Shown here: positions 10,970 to 22,200 of the stretch, piece after piece | How the letters are laid out: each line of letters begins with the position of its first letter | Position numbering within the stretch: position 1 is the first letter of the stretch | Assembly (NCBI GenBank): GCA_037783415.1 | Contig: JAZGTN010000027.1 | Location: 3,496,001-3,560,000 of the forward strand | Direction of reading: 5' to 3' | Source: Leptasterias polaris | Lineage: Eukaryota > Echinodermata > Asteroidea > Forcipulatida > Asteriidae | Length of the DNA stretch: 64,000 bases | The notes under the pieces: model-generated | What the model saw: only the letters and a program-made list of their open reading frames with translations | What the model was told of the DNA's origin: nothing | Database searches by the model: none | Program-made: the position numbers and the translations under genes

Positions 10970-12665
10970 CTGCTGTCATGGTCATGAGTCTGTCATTTAT
11001 AGCAGTCGATTCACTAGGTCATTCGAGATGTCAACCATGATTGTCAGTGATGTTGTAGCGAGCACCTTGGTCTTCTTTGTGTTCAGCTGGAGTACAACCT
11101 TCAGCAATAGGTCCGAGCCTGCTCCAATGTATTTGAAACAATTGCAATGTCATATCAGCAAAGTCCATATCAGTGATCATCACAGGAGACACTCGTCGGC
11201 TCTTGCGGGTCACTATGGTGAAACCCAGCTCATCTTCTCTTCCATTGATTGCCCTCCTCAGCCTCAGGGCGTAGTCGAGGACGATGATGAAGAGAAATTG
11301 GGCCAAGGTGTCACCCTGAAACACTCCTGCCAGGATGTCAAAGAACACAGTGACATCATCTAGTTAAGTGACCCTGGCCCGGGTGTTTGCGTATAGGTTA
11401 CCCCATTCACTTGCACTAACTTTTTGGGGACTCGCGGTGAGGATGTTCATCATCTTGACCCGGTAGTGTCAAAGACCTTGCGGAAGTCAATGAAGGTGAT
11501 GACTGCAGGGAGATATTTATGCTTCACACCTTCAATAAGTCTCCTAGTGCAATGACGTGCCCCACCGTAGACCTCTCTCGTCTGAATCCCCACAGCACTT
11601 TCCACCCTGAGCGCACCCCTTGCCTTGACATTCCCCTCATGGTTGAATGGGCCATCCTCGATGTCCAGGGTATCGAACACCTGACCTCCACCTGTGCACC
11701 CAGCATGCTGCAGCACCTCCGGTTCATCACCAAGAAGGTTTTTGAAGTGGTTTTTCCATGTCTCTACCCGTTGTCATCGGTATCTCCCATAATCTTAGAG
11801 GGTCTGGAGGACTTTCTGTCGGTAATCTCGTTGATGAATCTCCAGCTCACCGCATGCGTTTGGTTGACATCCGCATGAGCTTCTTTCACTTTTCTGATTT
11901 TTAGGGGTAAGCTCCTCCTCCTCGATGAGATCATAAGTTTAAAGTAGGACTTTCTTCTTGCTTTTGTACACCGTCCTCTTTTTTGGTGAAGCTGTGGTCT
12001 GCTACGAGAGACCATGCCAGTAGGCCACTTCCATCTCCTCCCGATCCCTAGCTCCGACGACCCGAGGATCAGATGTGGCCCCCCCACCTCTTCACCTTGT
12101 CCATGCAGATCTCCGCAGCCTCCTTGTTTGCTCTCACGAACTTGTTATAGCGGTTGGTTGCATAATCATCATCAATCATCCTCCGTCAATACCTGCAACC
12201 GATTTTGAATTTCTACGGCATGGCGGGCATACCTCTCCTGTAGATCGCTGTTTCTCTTGAGCTTTTCCCAATTGTACTTCACCCGGCTTGTCACTGCCTT
12301 GCGTGGTGCACGGAGGCTGAGACGAACCTTCATCACCACCACTCTATGATCTGATCATACCGTAGAGAAGGTACTGTGGGCATAAGAGTTGATGATACTG
12401 TTACGCCATTTCCTCCTGGTCAGAATACAGTCGATCTGGGCCTTCCTCCCGGATGGTGACAACCACAGACGCAAACCGTTGTTGTTTGTGTCTTGATGAA
12501 AGGTGAAAGGAGCGTCCCCCAGCCCCAGTCAGGCATTGAAGTCACCAAGGGTGGCAAGGAAGTGGTGATGGGGAACAGCCTCTATCGCGTGTCGTAGATC
12601 ATTATAGAACTTCGTCTTCTCCTCTTCAGGTGCAGTTAGAGTTGGTGTGCGTAGGCCACCGTGGT
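10970..12665 (-). pseudogene. Decayed LINE of a second family (endonuclease and RT)
   Basis: Minus strand, 5' to 3': endonuclease C-terminal half (12600-12250) with L-G-D-F-N, QIDCILTRRKWRNSIINS and S-D-H-R-V-V-V-M-K-V-R; linker (12087-11764) with SWRFINEITDRKSSRPSK; RT motifs AVITFIDFRKVFDT (about 11510-11460), GVFQGDTLAQFLFIIVLDYA (about 11320-11260) and ITDMDFADM (about 11175-11150), where the catalytic Y-A-D-D equivalent reads F-A-D-M. It is split across frames, so inactive. It lies directly 5' of, and in the same orientation as, the RTE-like remnant. Confidence 0.75.
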
Positions 12666-13320
12666 TGTGAGGACTTCATGAAAGTGACACAATTGGCTTA
12701 AATGATGAAACTGTTGACACATAATTTAAATTATAAACGTTTCAGCCTCCAGTTTTGGTAAACAAAGTAAATATCTGGTCTCATATTATGTACCATGCAT
12801 TTGGTGATCGTTGATTGCTGCACTATCCCTTTGACTGGTTTGCATGGTACGATTGGATTAAATTTTACAGAGCCTTTCAAATGACAGTAAAGTCTCATTT
12901 TGATTGCCTGCTATGGCAATACAGGTGACATATTTATATGCACATTTTCCTTCATATTTGACCTTGTATGACCTTTAATGACCGTAAAGCGACCTCCATT
13001 ATATGTTATTGTTCTCTCATCTCTATATCTGCATTTCATGCACCAATAGCTTTAATTTGATACCAAATAAGATATTATGTTTATATGACAAACTACATTT
13101 GTCATAATTATTACATAATCAGAAAAGTGGGCGTGGCTTGTGACGTCAATATAAAAAAATTGCCCAAGTGTGCCAAGCCAGATTTTGGCTCTAGACACCC
13201 TCATCTATCATTTTCAGCAATAAAATTGCATTTGTACCCTACTTCAATTGGCCCTTCCACAATTTACTCATATCCACCTGACTAATAACAATGAAAACAT
13301 CTATCATTACGTTTCTTTGG
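12666..13320. other. No gene seen
   Basis: AT-rich sequence between the LINE remnant and the right inverted repeat; no supported feature. Confidence 0.5.
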
Positions 13321-13321
13321 C

Positions 13322-13453
13322 AGCCATTTTGAAAAAAGCGCCCTCACGGTCTTACCCACCATTATGAATTTTGCAGACACCCTGATTTCAATAGCCCATA
13401 GGATAAGGTTTCCAAAAATACCAGTCTCCAAAAATCCCCAGGGGGGTGCAGGG
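13322..13453 (-). repeat. Right inverted repeat bracketing the LINE cluster
   Basis: Reverse complement of 9145-9267, with the outer 30 bases perfect (13424-13453). Confidence 0.8.
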
Positions 13454-13534
13454 TTTCGGTATTTGGCCCATGCACTATTGTCAAGAATGGGACTTATCTC
13501 AGTTCGCCCAGAAGTAATCCTTAGATGTTATTGA

Positions 13535-14290
13535 TGCAAAAAATAAGTTAGTGGCCTGACGTTTCGACCCTAGCAGAGTCTTTCTCGAAGGCTAAATGAC
13601 AACACACAACACACATACAAGCAGACAAGAGTTGCAAGAGTAGTCAAGTGGAAATACATGAATAGAGAGAGTGGAGGGAGAAAAGCAGAAATCATTCAGA
13701 GAAGGCAGGGGGTAAGCAGGGATTATGAAGACAAAGGGTGGGGGGTTATGAAGGGAAGGGGAAAGCTTGACCACAAGAAGTTAGGAACACAAAGGACAAA
13801 ATGGAAGGTTAGAAGAGAGGTAAATAGTTAATACAATGAAGGGCAGACTAATAAGGTGGATAACTGTGTGGGAAAAGGAGAAGGCAAAAACAAAAGGTTA
13901 TTAGTCATTTCCTTCTTGGATATTCAAACCATGGGGCTGAGTGGTCTTTATGCGCCTTATCCAAAGTTTTTCCCTACTCAGACGGACAGTCTCTCTGCAG
14001 TTACCTAGTGCCTCAATGCCCTGTAAATTCATGTCAGAAATGGAGTGGTTAGGAAGGTTGAAGTGTGGTGTCCTACAGGTGTATCCAGCTGTTGGGTGTT
14101 GACTGTGGATCTGTGGCCATAGAAACGCCTCTTGAGTGTAGTTCTTGTTTTACCTATATATTGAACACCACACTCTGCAAGATATTAGATAGATTAGATT
14201 AGTGGTGGTGCAGGTGACATGACCCCTTGAATACCACAGGTCCTTTTGGTTGGTAAGCAGTTTGCAACACCTAATTCTATTTTCTCATTT
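13535..14290 (-). mobile_element. Penelope-like element 3' end with GIY-YIG endonuclease remnant
   Basis: Minus-strand translation of about 14210-13900 gives C-R-V-W-C-S-I-Y (GIY-YIG region, degenerate), a TPHFNLPNHSISDMNLQGIE-type segment and R-E-K-L-W-I-R-R-I-K-T-x2-P-x-G-L-N. These are the C-terminal landmarks of Penelope-like element endonucleases. One in-frame stop is visible, and no RT is retained. It is followed by the hammerhead-like motif at 13554-13592, as expected of Penelope-like termini. Confidence 0.7.
13554..13592 (-). ncRNA. Hammerhead-ribozyme-like motif (Penelope-like type)
   Basis: Minus strand: GCCT, core-like TCGAGAA, stem GAC...GTC, then GAAACGTC and AGGC. GCCT and AGGC pair as stem I. 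GAAA-CG-TC matches the GAAA core with the minimal palindromic stem III reported in Penelope-like hammerheads. The CUGANGA box is not canonical, so self-cleavage is doubtful. Confidence 0.45.
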
Positions 14291-14359
14291 AGATGTTATT
14301 GACAAACATTCTTAATTAGTTAATCACTTGATAGCAGTGTGAAGTTTTAGTTAGCCAAA

Positions 14360-14745
14360 CTTGTTTCTGTAATATCTGAAAACTACACAACCGATTTTCA
14401 AACTTTTTTCGGTTCTATACTCCTTGGGCATTGCAGATTAGCCTTGGAAAACCGTGACCCCATGTTGACCTTTACCTATGGTTCAACCGGAAGTGGGACC
14501 ATATCTCAAGATCTATACACAACCGATTTTCAAACTGTTTTCAGTTATAGACTCCTTGGGCATTGGAGATTAGCTTTGGGTAACCGTGACCCCATGTTGA
14601 CCTTTACCAAAGGGTCAACCGGAAGTGGGACCATATCTCAAGAACTACACAACCGATTTTCAAACTTTTTTCAGTTAGAGACTCCTTGGGCATTGCAGAT
14701 TAGCCTTGGACCCCATGTTGACCTTTACTTCCGGTCTTAACAGGA
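14360..14745 (+). repeat. About 131-bp tandem repeat, three copies
   Basis: AACCGATTTTCAAAC occurs at 14389, 14521 and 14651 (periods 132 and 130), with ACTCCTTGGGCATTG, CCCCATGTTGACCTTTAC and CCGGAAGTGGGACCATATCT also repeated. Frames through it are artefacts. It is related to 8820-8900. Confidence 0.85.
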
Positions 14746-15034
14746 AGCTCAAAATTTGAGATAATCATATCTCCTGAACCACATGTCATAATGTCGTAAT
14801 GTTTGTGATTTCCTGTTTATTGTTAAAACATTTTATGAATCAGAAAAACCGGAACAGCTCTGTGTTTGTCCACAAACACCTAATGTCTAAATACCCATTT
14901 TATATATAAAACCAATATTTAGGCTCAAAGGCTCAACAATTATTTAACTGTTGGGCCTACTTATTAACCATTATTTACATTGTGTATTTGGTTCGCGGTA
15001 ACAACATGTGCATAATTTATCTTCTTGCTAGGTA

Positions 15035-15350
15035 GATTTTGTTCTTTGAGAACTTGTCTTGCTATTTATTCTACTGCCGCGGAGTAGATTATTTGGAATT
15101 CGGGAGACTTCAGGAGACTTCTCAGTTCTGAAAAGAACTGTCCTCATGCTTATTAACTACTACCTGGGCGGGAGGTAGGAAATCGGCCGGGACTACTACT
15201 TGATCGCTTTGTGGATCGAGGGGACTTCTCGTTATTAACTACACTGCCGCGGAGTGAGTTCTGAGTTCTTAATAGGTCTCAACATTTGGACTAGCTTGCT
15301 CTAGTTATCGTCAGGAGACTGAAGAGTGTAAGACATGTTGGTTTATTTAT
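15035..15350 (-). mobile_element. Penelope-like terminal repeat fragment
   Basis: GC-rich blocks CTGCCGCGGAGT occur twice (15070 and 15244) around AACTACTACCTGGGCGGGAG. The far end carries the hammerhead core at 15276-15319. No endonuclease or RT lies next to it. Confidence 0.5.
15276..15319 (-). ncRNA. Hammerhead-ribozyme-like core, mutated
   Basis: Minus strand: GTCTC, CTGACGA (a perfect CUGANGA box), stem II ACTAG/CTAGT, CAAA in place of GAAA, TGTT, GAGAC. Stem I (GTCTC/GAGAC) pairs perfectly. The G-to-C change in the GAAA box should abolish cleavage. Confidence 0.6.
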
Positions 15351-16720
15351 AGGGGTTCAGGGGTTTCAGTGTAGAGTCAGTCACTGCTCTGATTGGTTCT
15401 GCCGAAAGGAGGATTATTTACATATAACCATAACTTATTGTAGGGAGCCCAAGTGCGCCCTCAGTGTTGTTGATTGTGAAAAGTTAAATTTGGGGTCGCG
15501 ACCTGTAGACCCAGTCTCTTTCTCTTTGGTAGCATTTGCACGAGAGAGCACATTATTTTCGCTCTATATTTCTCTCCATTTTGTGGGGAGCATGGCTCTG
15601 GCCATGCTCCACATGCTATTCATTTGGGAGGGATAGTTTCGTAGAGCTCTCAGTGAGTATTATTTTGTTTAAGCGTTTTTACAAGCTCGGTTCATCCTCG
15701 GTGACAAAATCAAACTACCAAACCGTAACTTGTTGGCTCGTCGGTAGGCTTGGTTTCAAGATTACAAAACATGTTCAACGGATTTCATTTTTGAAAACGA
15801 CAATTGTCAATAATTAGAAAGAAATATAATAGTACAATAAAACTTTACTAACCCATCAATAGAAAGAGAGACTGGCCAATCCCAAATATGGGATCGTTTT
15901 AATGATCAATTTGATATAAGTATTGTGAACATGCTTGTTTATTTTGTATTGCATTATCTTTTTGTTTGTATACGCGCATGGATTGTGAAATATTGCCAAA
16001 CCTCAAAACGTTTTTGGACTGCTTAAGCTTTGATTTCAAACTACTTCATATGTTCCCAAGACTTGTTACAGTTCATCATGGAGGTAGAAACTGTCTGAAT
16101 GATTTATAAACAAACCCAACATTGAGAATTGGGAACAGGACAGGGGCGGATACAGGGGGGCGTGGGGGCGCACGCCCCCCTTTTTTGCTTGAGAAAAAAA
16201 GAGAGAGAAAAAGAGACACCGTCAAGGAGAAAAGTGAGGGAGAGACAACATTAACGACATAGGCCCTACCTAGTATTTTTTTTTTTTAAGCTACTAATAT
16301 TCGTACCTCGTACACTTTCACTGACTGACATTGTCTCACGTAAATCTGTGTGTACTGTGTGGACAGCGTGTTTTTCTCAAACACTGAACATGCCTGGCGC
16401 GGGGATCCGGGGGCGTGAATATGATTCACCCGTAGCGTGAGTCTGTGTGAGTAGGTAACCACATTCAAACCGGGGACCTATAACAAAAGAGGACAATAGG
16501 TCCACGGTTGCTATCACAAAGGAAAGCATTTTGGTGCACGGTTGCTATCACAAAGACTTGAACAAAGGAGGTTTTACGATTGCAGGCTGTTACACACTTG
16601 GGTGTGTGTGTACATTGTGCAAAGAAGTTTCTGGCTGGAAAGTCAGCACTCGTGCCATTAAAAAAAATGTGACTTTTACAATACGAACTTCGGAAACTAA
16701 TGAAGACATAGCTCCATGAA
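15351..16720. other. No gene seen; MITE-like edge at 16141
   Basis: Mostly unassigned. CAGGGGCGGATACAGG at 16141 followed by G/C-rich DNA resembles terminal motifs of abundant DNA transposons. A facing CCTGGAACCGCCCCTG lies at 31554-31569. 16440-16510 resembles the inverted 1025-1075 repeat. Confidence 0.45.
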
Positions 16721-16830
16721 TAGGGCCAATCCACTTCGTATCCTTGGCCCTAGCACCATTGCATCCTAATTTTGTGTCCGATTTTTTTTTTAATCCGGGT
16801 TATGAAACTTACCGATCGAATGCTACTGTA

Positions 16831-16834
16831 CTTG
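16831..16834. other. Gypsy target-site duplication, left
   Basis: CTTG immediately before the 5' LTR. The same CTTG follows the 3' LTR at 25121-25124. The uninterrupted right arm has CTACTTGCAG at the equivalent place. Confidence 0.8.
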
Positions 16835-17655
16835 TGTAGCACAGAGCATAAAAGGAGATAGCGCCCTCAAACGGCAGGATGTGTCCAGGCCATGTGACAG
16901 TGTTTTGGTGGCAGACATGTTTGTTGTCATGTAAAAGTTTTAATCATCGTTTTGTTCAGAAATTAAATAGTTTTGGGGAAGAAATAGTAACTTCCTGTTG
17001 ACAGGATTTCTTCCAACATCATTAAAGATTATTGATTGCAGTTGTTGGATCTCAGATCTACGATTTTAGATTTTCTCTGAATGATCTCAGCTTTTCAAGT
17101 TAATGAACTCTGAACTGTTGGTGATGAATGAAGCTGCACTGCATGTTGGTAGGATCTACACATGCTAGCTGCAGCAAGCGTTCAAAGTGAACTCTGGACT
17201 CGCTGTCTGGACTGTTGGTGAGGGAATCCGCCCACGGCATAGGACCTACTACCTAGCTGCAGCAAGTTTCAAGTTGAATCCTGAACTGTTGATCTACACG
17301 TACATATAGCTGCGCCAAGTTTCAAGGTGAACTCTGAACAATTGTCATTGACCTATACGTACCTACATGTACCTGCAAGGTGTCAAGTGGAGGAGTATTT
17401 AACAGTTCTTGTATCCTTGATAATCGCGGATTTGAACTCTCAGTGGACTGAACGATAAATCCAGGATCCTGGTGTATTGAGATTTTGTGTTGGCCAATAT
17501 TTAGTATACAGCTGTTCATGTTTTATTGTATTTTGCATTTAAGCTAAAAGTTAAAGTTTGTTATCTTCTTGAAGAAAGAGCTATGAAGGTCATTAAAAGT
17601 GGTTCTTTCAAGTTTTAAATTCATTTGCACAGAGTCAGTTTGTGTGTGTGTTACA
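16835..17655 (+). repeat. 5' LTR of the gypsy element
   Basis: 821 bp, begins TGTAGCACAGAG and ends GTGTGTTACA (TG...CA). It is matched by 24300-25120 over its full length. ATTAAA near 17022 is a possible poly(A) signal. Confidence 0.95.
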
Positions 17656-17659
17656 TAAT

Positions 17660-17677
17660 TGGCGACCTTGCCAGGAC
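17660..17677 (+). promoter_or_regulatory. Primer-binding site candidate
   Basis: TGGCGACCTTGCCAGGAC lies four bases after the LTR. It starts TGG, complementary to the CCA end of a tRNA. The primer tRNA was not identified. Confidence 0.6.
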
Positions 17678-17942
17678 CTACTCGAAAAGTAGAAGCCCTG
17701 AAACAACAAAACATCTGCTTGTGCAAGTTGAATTTTATTAAATATTTTAGTGTTCTTCATAGCTGGTGTTTAACAAGTTTAATTTTAGTGATTTATTGTG
17801 AGAGCCAACAACTGATTTGTGTGTTGCATGAAATTTGTGCATTGTCAAATTCAAATGTGCCGCAGCATGCAAGCGCTTTTTGAGTGAAAAATTGATTATA
17901 TTGAAAATTCGTTTTGTTTTCATTCAATCGTAAAAATACAAC

Positions 17943-19271
17943 ATGCCTGACTGTTCACCAGAGCTTCGTGAATTTGGTCTATCGTGGTGTAAAAAGGAAG
18001 ATCTGCGTCATACTCATTGCTTTCTTCTCGTAAGTGCAGACACTATACATGCTCCCACAGACACCATAGCCCTGGCGCTTTACCAGACTGTCAACCATCT
18101 CACCAGTGTTTCACGCCATGACAAAGGCAATCAAACTCTCCTTCTCATTGAGTTCGACCAAGCTGTGAAGGATGTCACACTTCCGCATGATGGGAGGATC
18201 AGATTGAACATTTATGATGAGCAAGTTGTGTTCATGATTCATCAGTTTGGATCCCCCCGTGAAAAGGTGACCATAGCCGACTTAATGTCCAGAGGTTTGC
18301 TGCCATCATCTTCCAAAGACATGCCATCCTCAGCAGAGAAACAACCCGAAGATCATGGAGAGGAAAGGAAATCTGCAGCCAATGGATCCAAGGATGTGGC
18401 AGTGGGGTTGAGAGAGGCGCTGTCTATGTGCAAAATATCAAACAGCCGAAGACTTCCTTCTTTTTCTGGATCTAAGCAGCCAGCACGAGATGAAGAAACC
18501 TTTGATCTGTGGGTGGAAATCGTCCATGGTCAATTAGAAGAGGAAAGCGATGAAGGAGAGAAGAGAAAAAGACTAAGAGAAGCACTGCGTGCCCCAGCTG
18601 CAAATCTGATCACAGACTATAGGAGAGACAACCCACAAGCCACAGCAGCTGATTACCTAACAGCTTTAGAACTTGCATTTGGTGACACACAATCAGCAGA
18701 GGAGTTGGAAATCAAGTTTCATCAGCTACATCAGAAGAAAGAAGAAAAGCCCTCTGACTTTCTGACACGCCTTCAAGGTCTCCTTAGGAAGCTGATTCGA
18801 AAAGGGGGTGCACCACTGGATTCAGCAAACTCACTGCTGTTGTCTCAGTTCATTCGGGGAACACTATACAACGACATGATGCTTATCAACCTCAGACTGA
18901 AGGATAAAGTGAAAACGCCACCTAAGTATCTATCTCTTCTTCAGATGGTGAGGAGGGAAGAGGCCGAACAAGCAGAAAAGATCAGCCATAGAGAGCCCGA
19001 GGCTGTTTCCAACCCATGTCCAGTCTCCATCCCACAACAACAACCCAAACCACAGGCCAAAAGTTGTAAGTTTGACCAGAGATGTGATAAAGGCAGAGCA
19101 AATCAGCGTCCAAACTTTTGTTTCAAGTGCGGTTTGGAAGGCCACTACCGTCCCAAATGTGCCAATCCGTCTGACCCAGATAAAGTCAGCGAAAGGTTTA
19201 TCCAATTCTATCTTCAGGGAAACGGGAAAGGGCATTCCAAAGAGGCCGATGTGATGCCCCAACAGAACTAA
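17943..19271 (+). CDS. gag: Gypsy Gag (PNMA-like architecture)
   Basis: 442 residues. It forms the structural capsid and nucleocapsid that package element RNA in the cytoplasm. An N-terminal about 110-residue region with LREFGLSWCKKEDL is followed by a charged linker and a capsid-like segment from about 165 (RLPSFSGSKQPA...F-D-L-W) through LRAPAANLITDYRRDNP and ALELAFGD to LRLKDK. The zinc knuckle C393-x2-C396-x4-H401-x4-C406 binds RNA. The combination of N-terminal domain and capsid recalls the vertebrate PNMA family, which derives from Ty3/gypsy gag; this is a pattern judgement, not an alignment. A -1 slippery heptamer near the 3' end (19217) can shift ribosomes into pol. Confidence 0.92.
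   Translation: MPDCSPELREFGLSWCKKEDLRHTHCFLLVSADTIHAPTDTIALALYQTVNHLTSVSRHDKGNQTLLLIEFDQAVKDVTLPHDGRIRLNIYDEQVVFMIHQFGSPREKVTIADLMSRGLLPSSSKDMPSSAEKQPEDHGEERKSAANGSKDVAVGLREALSMCKISNSRRLPSFSGSKQPARDEETFDLWVEIVHGQLEEESDEGEKRKRLREALRAPAANLITDYRRDNPQATAADYLTALELAFGDTQSAEELEIKFHQLHQKKEEKPSDFLTRLQGLLRKLIRKGGAPLDSANSLLLSQFIRGTLYNDMMLINLRLKDKVKTPPKYLSLLQMVRREEAEQAEKISHREPEAVSNPCPVSIPQQQPKPQAKSCKFDQRCDKGRANQRPNFCFKCGLEGHYRPKCANPSDPDKVSERFIQFYLQGNGKGHSKEADVMPQQN
19217..19223 (+). promoter_or_regulatory. Candidate -1 ribosomal frameshift site
   Basis: G GGA AAC in the gag frame is a canonical X-XXY-YYZ heptamer. After a -1 slip the pol frame is open from 19223 through the protease with no stop. GGCAT (19231-19235) can pair with ATGCC (19254-19258), giving a short stem 7 nt downstream. 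Confidence 0.65.
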
Positions 19272-22200
19272 GGCCATGCAGTACTCAACCAAGCTTTCGA
19301 TGTCAAGCCGACACCGACATTCCAGAGGGGTTGATTGGGGGACTGACCATCAGGACATGCAAGGTGGATGGGGTAGATGCGAGTGCACTTGTAGATAGTG
19401 GTTCCCAAGTGACACTTATTTACAAGAAGTTTTTTGACACCCTCGATAGATCACTGTACCCACTTAAAGATTTAGTGTTGTGGCATGGTGGTGATGATCT
19501 TATGCCATACTTAGGATGGACTGAAATCAACCTTGGTTTCAACGAGAAATTCTGTGGTACACGAAAGATGTTTCGAACCCTTGCTCTGGTGGTCCCTGAT
19601 AGCAAAAGTGCTGTTGATTACCAGTTGATAGTTGGTACAAATGCTGGAGTATTCAAGGACTGCTACTCAGAAGTGCAGCGTGACTCAAGTGAAGTGACGA
19701 TTGATGCAGTTTGTGATAAAATCTACGAAGATATTAGATGTTCGACAAAAGCAGGCCCCGATGGTTTACTTGGGTATGTCAAACTCAAAGCCAGAGGTAG
19801 AGTGGAAATTCCAGCGGGATCAACCAAACAAGTGGTTGGAGTGATCAGAAATAAATGTGGGAAGTCTGTTACCGGATTACTGGATTCATTTGTCCCAAAT
19901 AAGCTACCTGGAGGGATAGAGGTTTCTTGCTCGCTTTGTACCATCAAAAGAGGGTTTAGTAAAGTAAAGGTCTGCCTCACAAATCAAAACCAGAACAACA
20001 GGCCTGTTATTTTGTCTCGAAGATGTATTGTAGCGGGGGCTTACCTGACATCATGGGTAAGTGACACAAGCAGCGAAACCAGTGATGTTCCGAATCCATC
20101 TTCATCTGGAGTGGCACAATGTAAGGTGACGTCGACTTCACAGAGCCAAAATTGTTCAATCACAGAGGAGGAATTCCGGAAACTACCCTTTGATTGGGGA
20201 CCGATAGATGCCAAGGAGAAAGACCGACTACTAAAGATTGCATTCCAGAGATCTGAAGTTTTCTCTACACATGAGTGGGACATTGGTGTGACTACTGAGG
20301 CGTATCATGAAATTCGACTGAACAATGATGAGCCGTTTCGTGAAAGATCTCGACGGGTTGCTCCAAGGGATTTGCAGGATCTTCGAGACCACATCCAGAG
20401 TTTAGTTGACATAGGAGTGATCACAGAGTCGAGAAGTAGATATGCCTCACCCATTGTTATTGTCCGTAAGAAGAATGGCCAAATACGCCTGTGTATCGAC
20501 TATAGGACCTTGAATGCACGAACTATTCCAGACCAATATGCAGTTCCACTTGTTCATGAAGCGTTAGACTGCCTACATGGGTGTAACTGGTTCTCCGTCA
20601 TTGATCTCAAGTCCGGATATTATCAAATACCAATGAACCCTGACGACAAAGAGAAGACAGCCTTTACGTGCCCCGTCGGGTTTTACCAGTTTGAGAGGAT
20701 GCCGCAAGGTGTAAAAGGGGCTCCTGCAACTTTCCAAAGGTTGATGGAGAGGTGTATGGCTGGTTTGAACATGTCGGAAGTTTTGGTGTACATGGACGAC
20801 ATTATTGTATTTTCTTCAACGTTGGAGCAAATGGAAGAGCGACTTGCTAGGGTGTTCGACCGTCTTGCAGAGTTTGGCTTGAAGGTTTCGCCAAACAAAT
20901 GCCAGTTTTGTTGTACCTCTGTGCGATACCTCGGTCATATTGTCTCTGGAGAGGGAGTTCAGACTGACCCTGCGAAGGTAGAGGCGTTGAAAACTTGGGC
21001 TCGTCCAGAGAATGTCCGTCAACTGCGATCCTTTTTAGGGTTTGCGAGTTATTATCGTAGATTCATTGAAGGGTTTTCTGTTGTGGCTAAACCTCTTTTT
21101 CAGCTGACGGGGGGTGTTCAGAAAAAGGACTCTGTGACTAAGGAAAATTCTGTCAACCCAAGGGCTCCATTTGGACCACGTTGGACACCAGATTGTGAAA
21201 CAGCATTTCAAACCTTGAAAGAGCGGCTTTGTACTGCACCTGTGTTGGCGTTCGCAGATATGGCCAGTCCCTTTATTCTACATACAGATGCCAGTCGTGA
21301 CGGCCTAGGAGCAGTTCTCTGTCAGGAAATAGATCACAAAGTACGACCTATATCATATGCTAGCCGCAGTTTGAGCCCGGCGGAGAAAAACTACCCTGCT
21401 CACAAGTTGGAGTACCTCGCCCTCAAGTGGGCCGTAACTGAAAAATTTAAAGACTACTTGTACTCGGCCCGGGGTACCAGGATCTACACAGATAACAACC
21501 CGCTCACGTATATACTTACCTCAGCTAAATTAGATGCGACCGGGCACAGGTGGCTAGCAGCACTGGCCACATTTGATTTTACAATTCACTACAAGCCCGG
21601 GCACTGCAACCAGGATGCTGATGCTCTATCACGGAGACCTGACCCCAATTCTGTCGGTGGTGGAGAGTTTAACCAGACCGAGATGATCTGTGATCTTGAG
21701 GCACGATTGAAAGTGGACAGCGAGGAGAAATACCAAACCTGTGGCAAGGAACATGTTGATGCGATCTGTGCTCGATATCTTGCAGGCGATGTTTTCAGTC
21801 CATCTTCAAACTCTGCCTCTGTTGATGATCTACCCCTCGTGTACTCCATGGCAATGAGTGCCGAAGCTGTTCCATCAAACTACTGCAATCCAGACACTGA
21901 AACAAAGGTGGTTGCTCTGGATAATGTTGATTGGAGGAAGGAGCAAGAAGCTGATGCAGATATTAGTCAACTTATCAAATTTGTCAAAGAAGGGGTACGA
22001 CCCAAGAGATCTGATGATTTCTCCAAGGACTTGAACATTATGCTTGGCCAATTCAATCGTCTTGTTCTGAGAGATGAAATATTGCATCGAAGATCAATTG
22101 ATTCCAACGGTCTTGCCAGATTTCAGTTGGTATTACCCAAGAACTATAGAGCCAAAGCAATGAGAGGCCTACACAATGACCTCGGACATCTTGGTGTGGA

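Noticed and set aside
15536..15817. 93-residue ORF
   Set aside because: No domain, no splice context, no start-context support.
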